64,000 bases of DNA, taken from Pseudomonas ceruminis. GTDB taxonomy: Bacteria; Pseudomonadota; Gammaproteobacteria; Pseudomonadales; Pseudomonadaceae. The stretch covers positions 1 to 64,000 of the forward strand of contig NZ_BQHW01000012.1 in assembly GCF_021602025.1 (NCBI RefSeq). The letters run 5' to 3'. The notes under the pieces were generated by a model, which searched no databases, was not told the origin of the DNA, and saw nothing but the letters and a program-made list of their open reading frames with translations. Both the position numbers and the translations under genes were made by a program. Of the stretch, positions 38,318-49,364 are shown piece by piece (the first letter of the stretch is position 1; every line of letters starts with the position of its first letter).

Positions 38318-38348
38318 GGCCTCTTCGCAGCTAAAACACAAAGAGGCC
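38318..38348. terminator. Hairpin between convergent genes
   Basis: GGCCTCTT (38318-38325) and AAGAGGCC (38341-38348) pair perfectly. The element lies between the DedA-PAP2 gene and the converging LonN gene and contains REP-like GGCCTCTTCGC. It is a plausible bidirectional terminator. Confidence 0.5.
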
Positions 38349-38368
38349 ATGCAGACAGCCCTGATCAA

Positions 38369-38959
38369 TCAGGCAAACAATTCACCTTGAATCCGCTCCA
38401 GCAGCCTCTGAATCTCTGCCAGCCGCTCTGATGGGGAGTCGATCACCAGCAGGTCCAGCTTGTCTTCCTCCATGAACGGCAGCAGATAGGCCAGCTGATT
38501 GGCCAGCGCCTGGCGCCCATCGATCGCTCGGGGCATGTCCAGGGCCTCGACCATCGGATGCTCGCCCAGCGCCACCAGCAGGGCGAGCAAGTCATCATCC
38601 TGCTCGGTCAAGGGGCTGTCCGCCTGCTCGGGCAACCAGTGCACGTCACCCACCAGCAACTGGTCCTTCTGCACCTCGCTTTGGTTCAGTTCGAAGCGCC
38701 GCACCCCCTCCACGCGGATGCCCAACAAGCCGTTTTCCTGCTGGACGAAATCCCGGACCATCGCTTCGCAGCCGATCGACGCGACCACAGGTGGCGCCTT
38801 GCCGACCTGCTCACCTTCGAGGATGCACACCACGCCAAAGCCCGTGCCCTGTTTCATGCAGCGGCCGATCATGTCCAGGTAGCGCGCCTCGAAGATCTGC
38901 AGGTCGAGCAGGCAACCGGGAAACAGCACGGTATTGAGGGGAAACAGCGGTAGCGTCAT
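38369..38959 (-). CDS. LON-substrate-binding-domain protein
   Basis: A 196-residue protein consisting of the Lon N-terminal (PUA-like) domain without the ATPase or protease parts (MTLPLFPLNTVLFPGCLLDLQIFEARYLDMIGRC...FGVVCILEG). Such stand-alone LonN proteins are common; some bind cereblon-type ligands but the bacterial role is unknown. I start at the ATG 38959, with GAGGAG upstream, rather than the GTG three bases earlier. It lies nine bases downstream of lrgB. Confidence 0.9.
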   Translation of the reverse strand: MTLPLFPLNTVLFPGCLLDLQIFEARYLDMIGRCMKQGTGFGVVCILEGEQVGKAPPVVASIGCEAMVRDFVQQENGLLGIRVEGVRRFELNQSEVQKDQLLVGDVHWLPEQADSPLTEQDDDLLALLVALGEHPMVEALDMPRAIDGRQALANQLAYLLPFMEEDKLDLLVIDSPSERLAEIQRLLERIQGELFA

Positions 38960-38968
38960 CACAACTCC

Positions 38969-39685
38969 TCAAGCCACCAGGCTGACCGCCAGCGGCAGGA
39001 AAACCGCCGTGGCCACCCCCATCAGGCTCATCGCCAGCGCGGCAAACGCGCCGCACTCGTCACTTTCCTGCAGGGCCACCGAAGTGCCTACGGCATGCGC
39101 CGTCACACCCAGCGACATACCACGGGCCTCGGGGCTGTTCACACCAAAACGGCTCAACAGCGCCGGGCCGAAAATGGCCCCGATCACGCCAGTGATCAGC
39201 ACGAACACCGCTGCCAGCGCCGCGACGCCGCCAATCTGTTCGGCCACCAGCATGGCAATCGGCGAAGTAACCGACTTGGGCGCCATGGTCATCAGGATCA
39301 TGTGCTCGGCACCGAACCACCAGCCCAGCAGCAGGCAGCACACCGTGGCGAACAGGCCCCCGAGTACCAGCGTAGTAAATGTCGGCCAGAACAGCTGACG
39401 GATACGCCGCAGGTTGAGGTACAGCGGCACGGCCAAGGCCACCGTAGCAGGCCCCAGAAGAATGTTCATGATTTCGGTGCTTTTGCGGTATTCACGGTAG
39501 TCGATGCCACAGGCCAGCAATACGCCAATGACCAGCAGCATCGACACCAGCACCGGCTGCAGGAAGATCCAGCGGGTTTTTTCGTAAGCCGCCAGCACGA
39601 TCTGGTAAGCCCCCAATGTAACGCCGATACCAAACAGCGGGTGGTGGACGACAGCATCGAGCGCCCCTTGCCAGTCGAGGTTCAT
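38969..39685 (-). CDS. lrgB: LrgB-family membrane protein
   Basis: A 238-residue protein with about seven membrane segments. The LrgB signature is GAEHMILMTMAPKSVTSPIAMLVAEQIGG, and SLGVTAHAVGTSVALQ follows. With LrgA it forms a holin/antiholin-like or small-metabolite (pyruvate/acetate overflow) transport system. The ATG at 39685 overlaps the lrgA stop by four bases. Confidence 0.93.
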   Translation of the reverse strand: MNLDWQGALDAVVHHPLFGIGVTLGAYQIVLAAYEKTRWIFLQPVLVSMLLVIGVLLACGIDYREYRKSTEIMNILLGPATVALAVPLYLNLRRIRQLFWPTFTTLVLGGLFATVCCLLLGWWFGAEHMILMTMAPKSVTSPIAMLVAEQIGGVAALAAVFVLITGVIGAIFGPALLSRFGVNSPEARGMSLGVTAHAVGTSVALQESDECGAFAALAMSLMGVATAVFLPLAVSLVA

Positions 39686-40044
39686 GGCAACTCCTCGCGC
39701 TTGCGTTGGCGATGCATCAGCGTTTGCATCAGCACACCGACGAAGACCAGGGTGACCAGGCAAGAGATCAGCAAGGCCCCAGCGATGGCCCAGAAGTCAG
39801 CCGCGATGTCCTTGGCGTAAACCATCACCCCGACCGCTGGCGGTACCAACAGCAACGGCAGATAGCGCAACAGGCTGCTGGCCGCTTCGTTCAGCGGCTT
39901 GCCGACTTCGCCACGGGCCATCAGGAAGAACAACAATAGCAACAGGCCGATGATCGGCCCCGGCAGAATCGGCACGAGCAGATGATTGATCGCCGTACCC
40001 AGCAGTTGAAAAAACACCAGCCAGGTCAAACCACGCAACAGCAT
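39682..40044 (-). CDS. lrgA: LrgA/CidA-family holin-like protein
   Basis: A 120-residue protein with four membrane segments and the family motif ILPGPIIGLLLLLFFLM, followed by LLLVPPAVGVM and a basic C-terminus (MHRQRKREELP). It precedes lrgB with an ATGA overlap. LrgA/CidA proteins affect autolysis and pyruvate transport in other bacteria; which applies here cannot be told from sequence. Confidence 0.92.
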   Translation of the reverse strand: MLLRGLTWLVFFQLLGTAINHLLVPILPGPIIGLLLLLFFLMARGEVGKPLNEAASSLLRYLPLLLVPPAVGVMVYAKDIAADFWAIAGALLISCLVTLVFVGVLMQTLMHRQRKREELP

Positions 40045-40187
40045 AAGGATCTCCTTCGAGCATGCCGGCCATTATAAGCATGCCCTGCCTATATGCCGAT
40101 ATTCGCCGAAAAGCAGGCAACTTGACTGAAACGGTTCGCCGTGCTGATCTTGCACTTTCGTACCAAATGACAACCTGGAGAGTCGCG

Positions 40188-40643
40188 ATGCCCCATGTAC
40201 CGGTTAACGAACTTTCGCAGTACGTTGGAAAGGAGCTGGGACGCTCCGACTGGCTGAAGATCGATCAGCAGCGCATCAACCTGTTCGCCGAGGCCACCGG
40301 CGATTTTCAATTCATCCATGTCGACCCGGAAAAGGCGGCTAAAACCCCGTTCGGCGGCACCATTGCGCACGGCTTTCTGACGCTGTCGTTGATCCCCACG
40401 CTGATGGAAGACATTCTCGTGCTGCCTGAAGGGTTGAAGATGGTGGTCAACTACGGCCTGGATAGCGTGCGCTTCATTCAGCCGGTGAAAGTCGACAGCA
40501 AGGTGCGGCTGAAGGTGGAGCTGGGCGAGGTGACGGAGAAAAAGCCTGGGCAGTGGCTGCTCAAAGCGACCGCGACCCTTGAAATCGAGGGGGAAGAGAA
40601 GCCCGCCTATATTGCCCAACCGCTTTCGCTCTGCTTCGTCTGA
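40188..40643 (+). CDS. phaJ4: MaoC-like (R)-specific enoyl-CoA hydratase, PhaJ4 type
   Basis: A 151-residue hot-dog-fold hydratase. The MaoC motif is FAEATGDFQFIHVDPEKAAKTPFGGTIAHGFLTLS, with the catalytic Asp and His of the hydratase pocket. In Pseudomonas, PhaJ4 converts enoyl-CoA from beta-oxidation to (R)-3-hydroxyacyl-CoA for polyhydroxyalkanoate synthesis; I assign this from layout and memory of its position. The ATG at 40188 has CTGGAGAG upstream. A GC hairpin follows the stop. Confidence 0.85.
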   Translation: MPHVPVNELSQYVGKELGRSDWLKIDQQRINLFAEATGDFQFIHVDPEKAAKTPFGGTIAHGFLTLSLIPTLMEDILVLPEGLKMVVNYGLDSVRFIQPVKVDSKVRLKVELGEVTEKKPGQWLLKATATLEIEGEEKPAYIAQPLSLCFV

Positions 40644-40651
40644 CGGCCTTC

Positions 40652-40670
40652 GGGGCCGCCGCGCGGCCCC
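40652..40670 (+). terminator. Hairpin after phaJ4
   Basis: GGGGCCGC and GCGGCCCC form an 8-bp stem around three bases, nine bases after the phaJ4 stop. No T run follows, so termination would be partial or factor-dependent. Confidence 0.45.
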
Positions 40671-40737
40671 GTGCCATGGCTGTCTCATTGCCCCCATTGT
40701 GCGGCATACTCGGCAGATCTTTTGCCTGGATTCCGCC

Positions 40738-42471
40738 ATGCGTCCTCTGCTCCCCCTTGCCCTGACACTGATGCTCGCTGCCTGCGGCGATGGCGAAGCG
40801 CTGTCGCCACCGGACGCCCGACTGCCCGACGGCGGCCGCTATCGGGGCCAGGTGGTGGACGGCCTGCTGCAGGGCGAAGGGCGCATCGATTACCCCAATG
40901 GCAGCTGGTACGCCGGGGGCTTCAAGGATGGTCAGTGGCATGGCCAGGGCCAATGGCACGGCAGCAATGGCGAGGTCTATCGCGGGCAGTTCGCTGCTGG
41001 CCTGTTCGATGGCCTGGGCGACCTGACCACGCCGGGCAGCCACTACGCTGGCACCTTCAGTCATGGCCGGCGCGATGGCGAGGGCACGCTCAAGCAGGCC
41101 GACCAGACCTACCGTGGCCAGTTCAAGGACGACCAGTACGAAGGCGCGGGGCAGCTCGAACTGGCCGACGGCAGCCGTTACCAGGGGCTGTTCGCCAAGG
41201 GCAAACCCAACGGGGCCGGCGTGCGCAGCGATGCCAGCGGCAACCAGTTCAGTGGCCGCTTCGTCGATGGCCAGTTGCAAGGCAGCGGCACCTACGACAG
41301 CGTCGATGGCGAGCAATACATCGGCGAATTCAAGGACAACCGCCTGGAAGGTCGCGGCCGCTACGAAAATGCCGACGGCGATGTGTGGATCGGCGAATTC
41401 AAGGATGGCTCGCTCACTGGCCAAGGCGAACTGTTGGGCAGTGACGGCAGCCACTACAAGGGCAGCTTCATCGATTGGCGGCTGTCCGGCCAGGGCAATC
41501 TGCGATTGCCCGACGGCAGCACCTACATAGGCGGTTTCGAAAACGATGCTTATCACGGCCAAGGCAAACTGACCCTGGCCAATGGCAAGGTTGAAAGCGG
41601 CACCTGGGTCAATGGGGTACGCGTGCGCGACCAAACAGGCAAGTTACTGCCCGACCCGCTCGACCTGGGCCTGCTCAATCAGGGCCGGCTGCTGGATGAA
41701 GCCCTGGCCCGAGTGCCACGCTCCGTTGCGCCGATCCAACTCTACAGCCTGGTACTGGCAGGCGACGGCCAGCAGAGCGTGTTCATGCGCGAGGCCGATT
41801 ACGTGAGCAACATGCTCAAGGTGCGCTTCGGCGCCCGCGGCCAGATCACCCTGGTCAACCACCGCGACCAGTTGGCGACGCGGCCCATGGCCACCCGCGA
41901 GAACCTGACCCGGGCCGCCCGCACCCTGGCCGAGCGCACTGGCCCGCAAGACCTGGTGTTCATTTACCTCACCAGCCACGGTAGCCAGGACCACCAGCTG
42001 GTGCTGGACCAACCGCGCCTGCAACTGGCCGACCTGTCCGCCGACCAGCTGGCCAGCGCCCTGGCGCCGCTCAAGGAGCGCGACAAGGTGATTGTCATCT
42101 CCGCCTGCTATTCCGGGGGGTATATTGCACCCCTAAAAGACGAGCGCACGGTGATCATGACCGCCGCACGTGCGGACCGGGTGTCCTTCGGCTGCTCGGA
42201 AGAAGCGGATTTCACCTATTTCGGTGACGCCCTGTTCGCCCAGGCGCTGAACCAGACCGACGACCTGAAACAGGCGTTTGAACTGGCGCGTACCAGTGTT
42301 GCCGAAAGGGAACGAAGGGACGGGTTCGAAGCCTCCGAGCCACAACTCTGGGCACCGCCCGCAGTACTGGACCATTGGCATCGACTGCGCCAGCAACAGG
42401 CCGAGGAGGCCTTGCGTAATGCCGCACAAGCGCACACGCAGCGACAGGCAAAAAAGCCCGGCAACCACTAA
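40738..42471 (+). CDS. MORN-repeat lipoprotein with C13 (caspase/legumain-like) peptidase domain
   Basis: A 577-residue precursor with a lipoprotein signal peptide (lipobox LMLAAC, Cys at about residue 18). Residues about 35-295 are roughly ten MORN repeats (forms such as YRGQFKDDQYEGAGQLELADG and YIGEFKDNRLEGRGRYENADG). The C-terminal 250 residues are a C13-type cysteine peptidase with the catalytic dyad His414 (IYLTSHGSQDH) and Cys457 (ISACYSGG). It should be anchored in the envelope; the substrate is unknown. Homologues are widespread in Pseudomonas. The ATG at 40738 is where the signal peptide begins. Confidence 0.9.
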   Translation: MRPLLPLALTLMLAACGDGEALSPPDARLPDGGRYRGQVVDGLLQGEGRIDYPNGSWYAGGFKDGQWHGQGQWHGSNGEVYRGQFAAGLFDGLGDLTTPGSHYAGTFSHGRRDGEGTLKQADQTYRGQFKDDQYEGAGQLELADGSRYQGLFAKGKPNGAGVRSDASGNQFSGRFVDGQLQGSGTYDSVDGEQYIGEFKDNRLEGRGRYENADGDVWIGEFKDGSLTGQGELLGSDGSHYKGSFIDWRLSGQGNLRLPDGSTYIGGFENDAYHGQGKLTLANGKVESGTWVNGVRVRDQTGKLLPDPLDLGLLNQGRLLDEALARVPRSVAPIQLYSLVLAGDGQQSVFMREADYVSNMLKVRFGARGQITLVNHRDQLATRPMATRENLTRAARTLAERTGPQDLVFIYLTSHGSQDHQLVLDQPRLQLADLSADQLASALAPLKERDKVIVISACYSGGYIAPLKDERTVIMTAARADRVSFGCSEEADFTYFGDALFAQALNQTDDLKQAFELARTSVAERERRDGFEASEPQLWAPPAVLDHWHRLRQQQAEEALRNAAQAHTQRQAKKPGNH

Positions 42472-42498
42472 GCTTGTGTGTAACAAGGGAGAGACATC

Positions 42499-43143
42499 AT
42501 GTACTTGACGCCTCAGCATGTCCTGCTTGCCGGAGCCACTGGGCTGACCGGTGAACACCTGCTTGACCGCCTGCTCAACGAGCCGACCATCAGCCGTGTC
42601 CTGGCACCGACCCGGCGGCCGCTGGCCAAGCACCCGCACCTGGAAAACCCGGTAGGCGATCCGGCGGTATTTCTCCCGCAACTGGCTGGCCGTGTCGATA
42701 TTGCCTATTGCTGCCTGGGCACCACGCTCAAGCAAGCGGGCTCCGAACAGGCATTTCGCGCCGTGGACCTGGACATGGTCGTGGCTTTCAGCAAGCGCGC
42801 CCGGGAAATGGGGGCACGCCACCTGTTGGTGGTCAGCGCCATCGGTGCCGATCCCAACTCGTCGATTTTCTACAATCGGGTCAAGGGCGAAATGGAAGAG
42901 GCACTCAAGGCTCAGGACTGGCCGCAGCTGACGATCGTCAGGCCGTCGCTGCTGCTGGGGGACCGCATCGAGCCACGGCTTGGCGAACGTCTGGCCTCAC
43001 CTTTTGCACGGCTGATCCCTGGCAAGTACCGCGGCATCGAAGCCTGCACCTTGGCACGCGCGCTGTGGCGGCTGGCTCTGGAAGAAGAAGACGGGCTTCG
43101 CATTGTCGAGTCCGATGAGCTGCGCCGCCTCGGGAAAATCTAG
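42499..43143 (+). CDS. NAD(P)-binding Rossmann-fold oxidoreductase
   Basis: A 214-residue atypical short-chain dehydrogenase with the glycine-rich cofactor motif [18 protein letters not shown] at the N-terminus. [21 protein letters not shown] and [26 protein letters not shown] resemble HTATIP2/YbjT-type proteins. The YNRVKGEME segment may hold the tyrosine and lysine of the active site. The substrate is unknown. RBS GGGAGAG is seven bases upstream of the ATG, 27 bases after the C13 gene. Confidence 0.85.
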   Translation: MYLTPQHVLLAGATGLTGEHLLDRLLNEPTISRVLAPTRRPLAKHPHLENPVGDPAVFLPQLAGRVDIAYCCLGTTLKQAGSEQAFRAVDLDMVVAFSKRAREMGARHLLVVSAIGADPNSSIFYNRVKGEMEEALKAQDWPQLTIVRPSLLLGDRIEPRLGERLASPFARLIPGKYRGIEACTLARALWRLALEEEDGLRIVESDELRRLGKI

Positions 43144-43184
43144 CGCTTGGCTGCAAACCACTCCCAGCCCCCGGCGGGCGGCCT

Positions 43185-43472
43185 TTACAGGCCCCCGCTG
43201 GCCTGAAACGTGATACCGGCTGCGGTCAGCAAAGACAGTGGCAACATCAGGGTATCGAGCAGCATGCTCCCCGGCAGGTCCAGCCGCGGGAAGGCCGGGG
43301 CCTCGGCCCCGAAACGATATTTTGGGCAACATCCGCCATTGATCACATACAGATCCAGCCTGGTCCCGGCATACACCACCGGCGCACCCGGGCTGTTGGC
43401 ATCCAGCGTGCGCACAGTGGCGCAGCCACTGAACAATGTCATCGCCAGCACCCCACCCAACACGCGCTTCAA
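43185..43472 (-). CDS. YceK/YidQ-like lipoprotein
   Basis: A 95-residue lipoprotein of the YceK/YidQ (DUF1375) family. The lipobox is LFSGC (Cys at about residue 17). Family motifs are [19 protein letters not shown] and [19 protein letters not shown]. Function is unknown. The start is a TTG overlapping the ubiX stop in TTGA, so it is translated with ubiX. Confidence 0.85.
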   Translation of the reverse strand: MKRVLGGVLAMTLFSGCATVRTLDANSPGAPVVYAGTRLDLYVINGGCCPKYRFGAEAPAFPRLDLPGSMLLDTLMLPLSLLTAAGITFQASGGL

Positions 43473-44098
43473 TCATCGACCCCAAAGTGATGCTCACCCC
43501 AGCGCGGCAACATGTCCTGCGGGATATCCAACAGATTGAGGATGCGCGCCACCACGAAATCGACCAGATCATCGATTGTCTGCGGCTGATGGTAAAAACC
43601 GGGTGCCGCAGGAAGAATGACCGCCCCCATCTGCGACAGCTTGAGCATGTTTTCCAGGTGGATGGTGGACAGGGGTGCCTCGCGCGGCACCAGGATCAAC
43701 TGGCGACGCTCCTTGAGTGTCACGTCGGCGGCGCGCTCAATCAGGTTGTTGCACGCACCGGTGGCGATGGCCGACAGCGTCCCGGTGGAACAGGGCACCA
43801 CCACCATCGCCGCCGGCGCACCGGAGCCCGAGGCCACCGGCGACATCCAGTCTTCCTTGCCATACACGCGGACCTGCCCGTCGGCAGCGCCCGTGTATTC
43901 GGTCAGAAACGCCTGCATGGCCTGGGGCTTGGCCGGTAGCACCACGTCCGTCTCGGTGGCCATTACCAGTTGCGCAGCCTTGGAGATGAGGAAATGCACC
44001 TCACGGTCCTCACGCACCAGGCAATCGAGCAGGCGCAGGCCATACTGCGCCCCGGAGGCACCGGTCATGGCCAGGGTGATGCGTTCCGGCCCGTTCAC
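43469..44098 (-). CDS. ubiX: Flavin prenyltransferase UbiX
   Basis: Makes the prenylated FMN cofactor used by UbiD decarboxylases in ubiquinone synthesis. The 209-residue flavoprotein shows [39 protein letters not shown] and [34 protein letters not shown]. The start is a GTG that overlaps the mpl stop by four bases (GTGA); the longer frame upstream lies inside mpl and is rejected. Confidence 0.96.
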   Translation of the reverse strand: MNGPERITLAMTGASGAQYGLRLLDCLVREDREVHFLISKAAQLVMATETDVVLPAKPQAMQAFLTEYTGAADGQVRVYGKEDWMSPVASGSGAPAAMVVVPCSTGTLSAIATGACNNLIERAADVTLKERRQLILVPREAPLSTIHLENMLKLSQMGAVILPAAPGFYHQPQTIDDLVDFVVARILNLLDIPQDMLPRWGEHHFGVDD

Positions 44099-45444
44099 TT
44101 CAATGCCTCGGCCAACTTGCTGTGCAGGCCACCAAAGCCGCCGTTGCTCATGATCACCACGTGCGTCCCCGGCCGCGCCTGGCCCTTGACCCGCTCGATG
44201 ATCGCTTCGAGGCTGTCGGCGACGACGCTCGGCACGGTGCACTGCGCGGCCGTGGCAGCCAAGTCCCAGCCCAGGTTGGCCGGCGCATACCAGATGACCT
44301 GGTCGGCATCATTGACGCTTTCCGGCAGGCCATCACGGTGCGCCCCCAGCTTCATCGAGTTGGAGCGCGGCTCGATGATGGCGATTACTGGCGCCTCGCC
44401 TACCCGCTTGCGCAGGCCGTCGAGGGTGGTGGCGATCGCCGTCGGGTGGTGGGCGAAGTCGTCATAGAGGGTCACGCCCTGCACTTCAGCGACCTTCTCC
44501 ATGCGCCGTTTGACGCTTTTGAACGCGCTCAAACCCTCGATCGCCATGGCAGGCACTACCCCTACATGGCGTGCCGCCGCCAACGTGGCCAGGGCATTGG
44601 CCACGTTGTGCTGGCCGGTCAGAGGCCAGTCCACCACACCCTGGGCTTCACCCTCGAACAGCACTTCGAAGCGCGAGCCGTCGGCGCTCAGCAAGCGTGC
44701 CTGCCATTGGCCACCTTCACCGGTGGTCTGCACCGGGGTCCAGCAGCCCATGCCGATCACCCGGTCAAGCGCCTGCTCGGTGGTTGGGTGGATCACCAGG
44801 CCTTCGCTCGGAATGGTACGCACCAGGTGGTGGAACTGCCGCTCGATGGCAGCCAGATCAGGGAAGATGTCCGCATGATCGAACTCGAGATTGTTCAGGA
44901 TCGCAGTACGCGGGTGGTAGTGAACGAACTTGGATCGTTTGTCGAAGAAGGCACTGTCGTATTCATCCGCCTCCACCACGAAGAACGGGGTACCACCCAA
45001 GCGGGCCGACACCGAGAAATTCTGCGGTACACCACCGATCAGGAAACCAGGGCTCATGCCCGCGTGCTCCAATACCCAGGCCAGCATGCTGCTGGTCGTG
45101 GTCTTGCCGTGGGTGCCGGCCACGGCCAGCACCCAGCGGCCCTGCAACACATGGTCTGCCAACCACTGCGGGCCGGACACGTAGGGCAAGCCCTTGTTGA
45201 GCACATACTCGACCGCCGGGTTGCCCCGCGACATGGCATTGCCAATGACCACAAGGTCTGGCGCCGGGTCCAGCTGGGCCGGGTCGTAGCCTTGGGTCAG
45301 CTCGATGCCCTGGGCTTCGAGCTGGGTACTCATAGGGGGGTAGACATTGGCGTCCGACCCTGTGACATGGTGGCCCAGCTCTTTGGCCAGCACCGCCAGC
45401 GAACCCATGAAAGTGCCGCAAATACCGAGAATATGAATATGCAT
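44095..45444 (-). CDS. mpl: UDP-N-acetylmuramate:tripeptide ligase Mpl
   Basis: Reattaches recycled L-Ala-gamma-D-Glu-meso-DAP to UDP-MurNAc. The 449-residue Mur-ligase-fold protein has the ATP motif [13 protein letters not shown] and the Mpl/MurC signatures [48 protein letters not shown] and [11 protein letters not shown]. The ATG at 45444 was chosen over an unsupported 18-residue extension. It links the recycling pathway with ldcA in this window. Confidence 0.96.
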   Translation of the reverse strand: MHIHILGICGTFMGSLAVLAKELGHHVTGSDANVYPPMSTQLEAQGIELTQGYDPAQLDPAPDLVVIGNAMSRGNPAVEYVLNKGLPYVSGPQWLADHVLQGRWVLAVAGTHGKTTTSSMLAWVLEHAGMSPGFLIGGVPQNFSVSARLGGTPFFVVEADEYDSAFFDKRSKFVHYHPRTAILNNLEFDHADIFPDLAAIERQFHHLVRTIPSEGLVIHPTTEQALDRVIGMGCWTPVQTTGEGGQWQARLLSADGSRFEVLFEGEAQGVVDWPLTGQHNVANALATLAAARHVGVVPAMAIEGLSAFKSVKRRMEKVAEVQGVTLYDDFAHHPTAIATTLDGLRKRVGEAPVIAIIEPRSNSMKLGAHRDGLPESVNDADQVIWYAPANLGWDLAATAAQCTVPSVVADSLEAIIERVKGQARPGTHVVIMSNGGFGGLHSKLAEALK

Positions 45445-45510
45445 GGTCGACCTCGCAAAACGTCGAGGCAGGGTAGCCCAGGGCGCGTAAAATCGCACCC
45501 GCTGTTTCGC

Positions 45511-47496
45511 TCAGGCGCCTCTGGCAATGCCGTGTTTGCGCAGTTTTCGATACAAGGTGTTGCGGCTGATGCCCAACTGCTCGGCGACCCGGGTCAGGTG
45601 CCAGCGATTTGCCTCCAGTACTGACAACAGCGCCTGGCATTCAGCATCCGCCAGCAGTGCTGGCCCTGTTACCGGCAAGGCTGCTTGCACAGGTGCCGCG
45701 ACACCTTCACCTAGTGCACCATTGCCGTTGGCGCTGGCTTGTCGCCGGTCAAGGGCAACACCCTGGCCAGCAGTGTTGGAGATGATTGCCGGAAGATCGG
45801 CAAGCGCTATGTGGTCATGCTCACAAAGCGCCACCAACGTGCGCAGCACGTTGCGCATCTGCCGCACGTTGCCCGGCCAGGCAAAATCCAGCAGCGCCTG
45901 CCGCGCGCGTGGCTCGATGTCCATCCCCTGCCCTTGCGCCTCCTGCTGCAGCAGGAAATCCAGCAGCTGAGCCTTGTCTCTGCGCTCGCGCACCGCTGGC
46001 AGCGCCACCTCCAGGCCGTTCAGGCGGTAATACAAATCTTCGCGGAAGGTGCCCTGCGCCACTCGCTCCAGCAAGTCGCGGTGGGTGGCGCTGACGATGC
46101 GCACATCCACCGCCTGCGCATCGCCGCCAATCGGCACCACCTGGCGGTCTTCCAGTACCCGCAGCAGGCGGGTCTGCAGGGCCAGCGGCATGTCACCGAT
46201 CTCGTCCAGCAGCAGTGTGCCGCCATCGGCCTGCAGCAGCTTGCCGCGCATGCCCTCCTTGCGCGCGCCCGTAAAACTGCCGCCGCGATAACCAAACAAC
46301 TCGCTCTCGATCAGGCTTTCCGGGATCGAGGCACAGTTGACCGCCACGAAAGGCTTGCCCCGGCGCTGGCTGGCCTGGTGCACGGCCTGGGCAAAAGCCT
46401 CCTTGCCACAGCCCGTCTCGCCCCGCAGCAGCAGCGGCACATCCCGTTCGAACACCCGCACGGCGCGATGGAAGTCGTGCTGCAGCGCAGGGTCGAGCAG
46501 GCAAATACCGGGAGCAGCCGGGGGCTGGGCCTCGGGAGGGCTGGCGGGCATTGCCCACACGGGTTTGCGCGTCTGCCCTCGCAGGCTGGCATAGACCTGG
46601 CGGCCATCGCGGGTATGCAGCGGCCAGGCCGTGCTGCCGTTGGGCATGGCCCGGCTGAACAGCTCGTCATGGCTGCAGTTGAAGAACCGGTCCAATGGCT
46701 TGCCCAGCACACCGCCACGAACGGTCCCCAGCAGGTTGAGAGCGCTCTGGTTGGCCGCGCAAATGCGGCCGTCGCCGTCAAAGGCCAGCAAGCCTTCGCT
46801 GAACAGGCCCACCGACTCGGCCTGCAGATGAAAGCGCAGCAGCCAGTGTTGTTCAAAATGCCGCAGGAAATAGCAACTCTCGATCATCTTCGCCGAGAGG
46901 TTGACCAGCGCCATGGTGTGGAACTGGCTCTGGCGCGAGACATCCGGGCGTGCAGATGACACATCGAGCACAGCCAGCAGTTCGCCATGCGGGTCGAACA
47001 CCGGGCTGGCGGAGCATGTCAGGCCGGTGTGGCGGCCACGAAAATGCTCGTTCTGATGGATCGTCAGCGCCTGGCGCTCGACCAGGCAGGTCCCGATGCC
47101 ATTGGTGCCCTCACGGGCCTCGCTCCAGTCCGCCCCCAGCCACAGCCCAGCACGCTCGAAGATGCGCCGCTCACTGGGCGCGGTCACGCAGTTGAGGATC
47201 ACCCCACGGGCATCGGTCAGCAGGACCGCATGCCCGGCACCGGACAGCTGCTGGTGCAGGCTGTTCATTTCGCTATCGGCGATTTGCAGCACCTGATGCA
47301 AGCGCTCGCGGCTTTCCAGCAGACGGCCATGTTCAAGCACAACCGGCGCCTGGATAACTGACGGATCGAGGTGGTAGTCCTCCAGGCAGCGCAACCAGGA
47401 GCGGGCGATGGAGGGGTCACTGCCCGCTCCGCCAGCCCCGCCGCGGGCAACGGTAAGGACCTGCTGGGCATGACGACTGAAGTGATTGTTCTGCAT
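45511..47496 (-). CDS. Sigma-54-dependent activator of the ethanolamine module
   Basis: A 661-residue AcoR-type activator. An N-terminal GAF domain (about 70-210) and a PAS-like region (about 225-310) precede the AAA+ domain: Walker A GETGCGKE, Walker [12 protein letters not shown] and the sigma-54 contact loop GSFTGA, where the usual second residue alanine is serine. A Fis-type helix-turn-helix ends the protein ([23 protein letters not shown]). It is divergent from the aldehyde dehydrogenase gene, whose promoter has -24/-12 elements, so it probably activates that gene and eat in response to ethanolamine or acetaldehyde (inference). Confidence 0.93.
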   Translation of the reverse strand: MQNNHFSRHAQQVLTVARGGAGGAGSDPSIARSWLRCLEDYHLDPSVIQAPVVLEHGRLLESRERLHQVLQIADSEMNSLHQQLSGAGHAVLLTDARGVILNCVTAPSERRIFERAGLWLGADWSEAREGTNGIGTCLVERQALTIHQNEHFRGRHTGLTCSASPVFDPHGELLAVLDVSSARPDVSRQSQFHTMALVNLSAKMIESCYFLRHFEQHWLLRFHLQAESVGLFSEGLLAFDGDGRICAANQSALNLLGTVRGGVLGKPLDRFFNCSHDELFSRAMPNGSTAWPLHTRDGRQVYASLRGQTRKPVWAMPASPPEAQPPAAPGICLLDPALQHDFHRAVRVFERDVPLLLRGETGCGKEAFAQAVHQASQRRGKPFVAVNCASIPESLIESELFGYRGGSFTGARKEGMRGKLLQADGGTLLLDEIGDMPLALQTRLLRVLEDRQVVPIGGDAQAVDVRIVSATHRDLLERVAQGTFREDLYYRLNGLEVALPAVRERRDKAQLLDFLLQQEAQGQGMDIEPRARQALLDFAWPGNVRQMRNVLRTLVALCEHDHIALADLPAIISNTAGQGVALDRRQASANGNGALGEGVAAPVQAALPVTGPALLADAECQALLSVLEANRWHLTRVAEQLGISRNTLYRKLRKHGIARGA

Positions 47497-47499
47497 TAG

Positions 47500-47507
47500 T
47501 TGTTGTT
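47500..47507 (-). promoter_or_regulatory. Crc/Hfq-type motif at the activator start
   Basis: Read on the minus strand, AACAACAA lies between the GGAG site and the ATG of the sigma-54 activator. This fits the AAnAAnAA catabolite-activity motif that Hfq/Crc binds to block translation. It would put the module under carbon catabolite repression. Confidence 0.6.
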
Positions 47508-47575
47508 CTCCGCAGATAGAGATTCACCTCAGCATCCTCTTCCACGTCAGGCTTTGCAATGCACCGTCACCCAAC

Positions 47576-47601
47576 GTGTCGCAAACGGTACAAAGTGTCA
47601 C
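47576..47601 (+). promoter_or_regulatory. Candidate upstream activator site
   Basis: GTGTCGC and GTGTCAC flank CAAACGGTACAAA about 100 bases upstream of the sigma-54 promoter of the aldehyde dehydrogenase. The distance suits an enhancer-bound activator. The symmetry is weak, so this is tentative. Confidence 0.3.
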
Positions 47602-47687
47602 TTCAGCCGTGCCAGGCCCGACACAGTGCGGCGCCGGACGCGCCAGGTCGGTGCTGCAAGCCATTGATTCGCCTGAGCCTCCCCACG

Positions 47688-47704
47688 CTGGCCCAACCTT
47701 TGCT
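47688..47704 (+). promoter_or_regulatory. Sigma-54 promoter of the aldehyde dehydrogenase
   Basis: CTGGCCCAACCTTTGCT has GG and GC spaced by exactly ten bases, the key feature of -24/-12 promoters. The start of transcription would be near 47715, leaving a leader of about 38 bases with RBS AGGAG. Confidence 0.7.
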
Positions 47705-47752
47705 CTACGCTTTTCAACTCCTCAACAAACACAATTAACCAGGAGACACACC

Positions 47753-49273
<1,521 letters not shown>

Positions 49274-49280
49274 GCCAATC

Positions 49281-49361
49281 GCTTCAAGTTGCCAGCTTCA
49301 AGCTGCGAGAAACAACGCCGACGCGCTTTTTCTTGAAGCTTGGAGCTTGCGGCTTGAAGCG
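49281..49361. repeat. CTTGAAGC-type inverted repeat
   Basis: Imperfect arms GCTTCAAGTTGCCAGCTTC (from 49281) and GAAGCTTGGAGCTTGCGGC...TTGAAGC (to 49361) flank a T-rich loop. This is the CTTGAAGC/GCTTCAAG type of intergenic repeat often seen in Pseudomonas. On the plus strand it sits directly after exaC and may end that transcript before the eat promoter. Confidence 0.6.
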
Positions 49362-49364
49362 CCC

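Noticed and set aside
40780-41640. Tandem DNA repeat
   Set aside because: The periodicity is at the protein level (MORN repeats) and the DNA is too diverged to be a microsatellite or CRISPR.
45511-47496. Acetoin regulator AcoR
   Set aside because: The domain layout is AcoR-like, but the flanking genes are for ethanolamine use and no aco genes are nearby.
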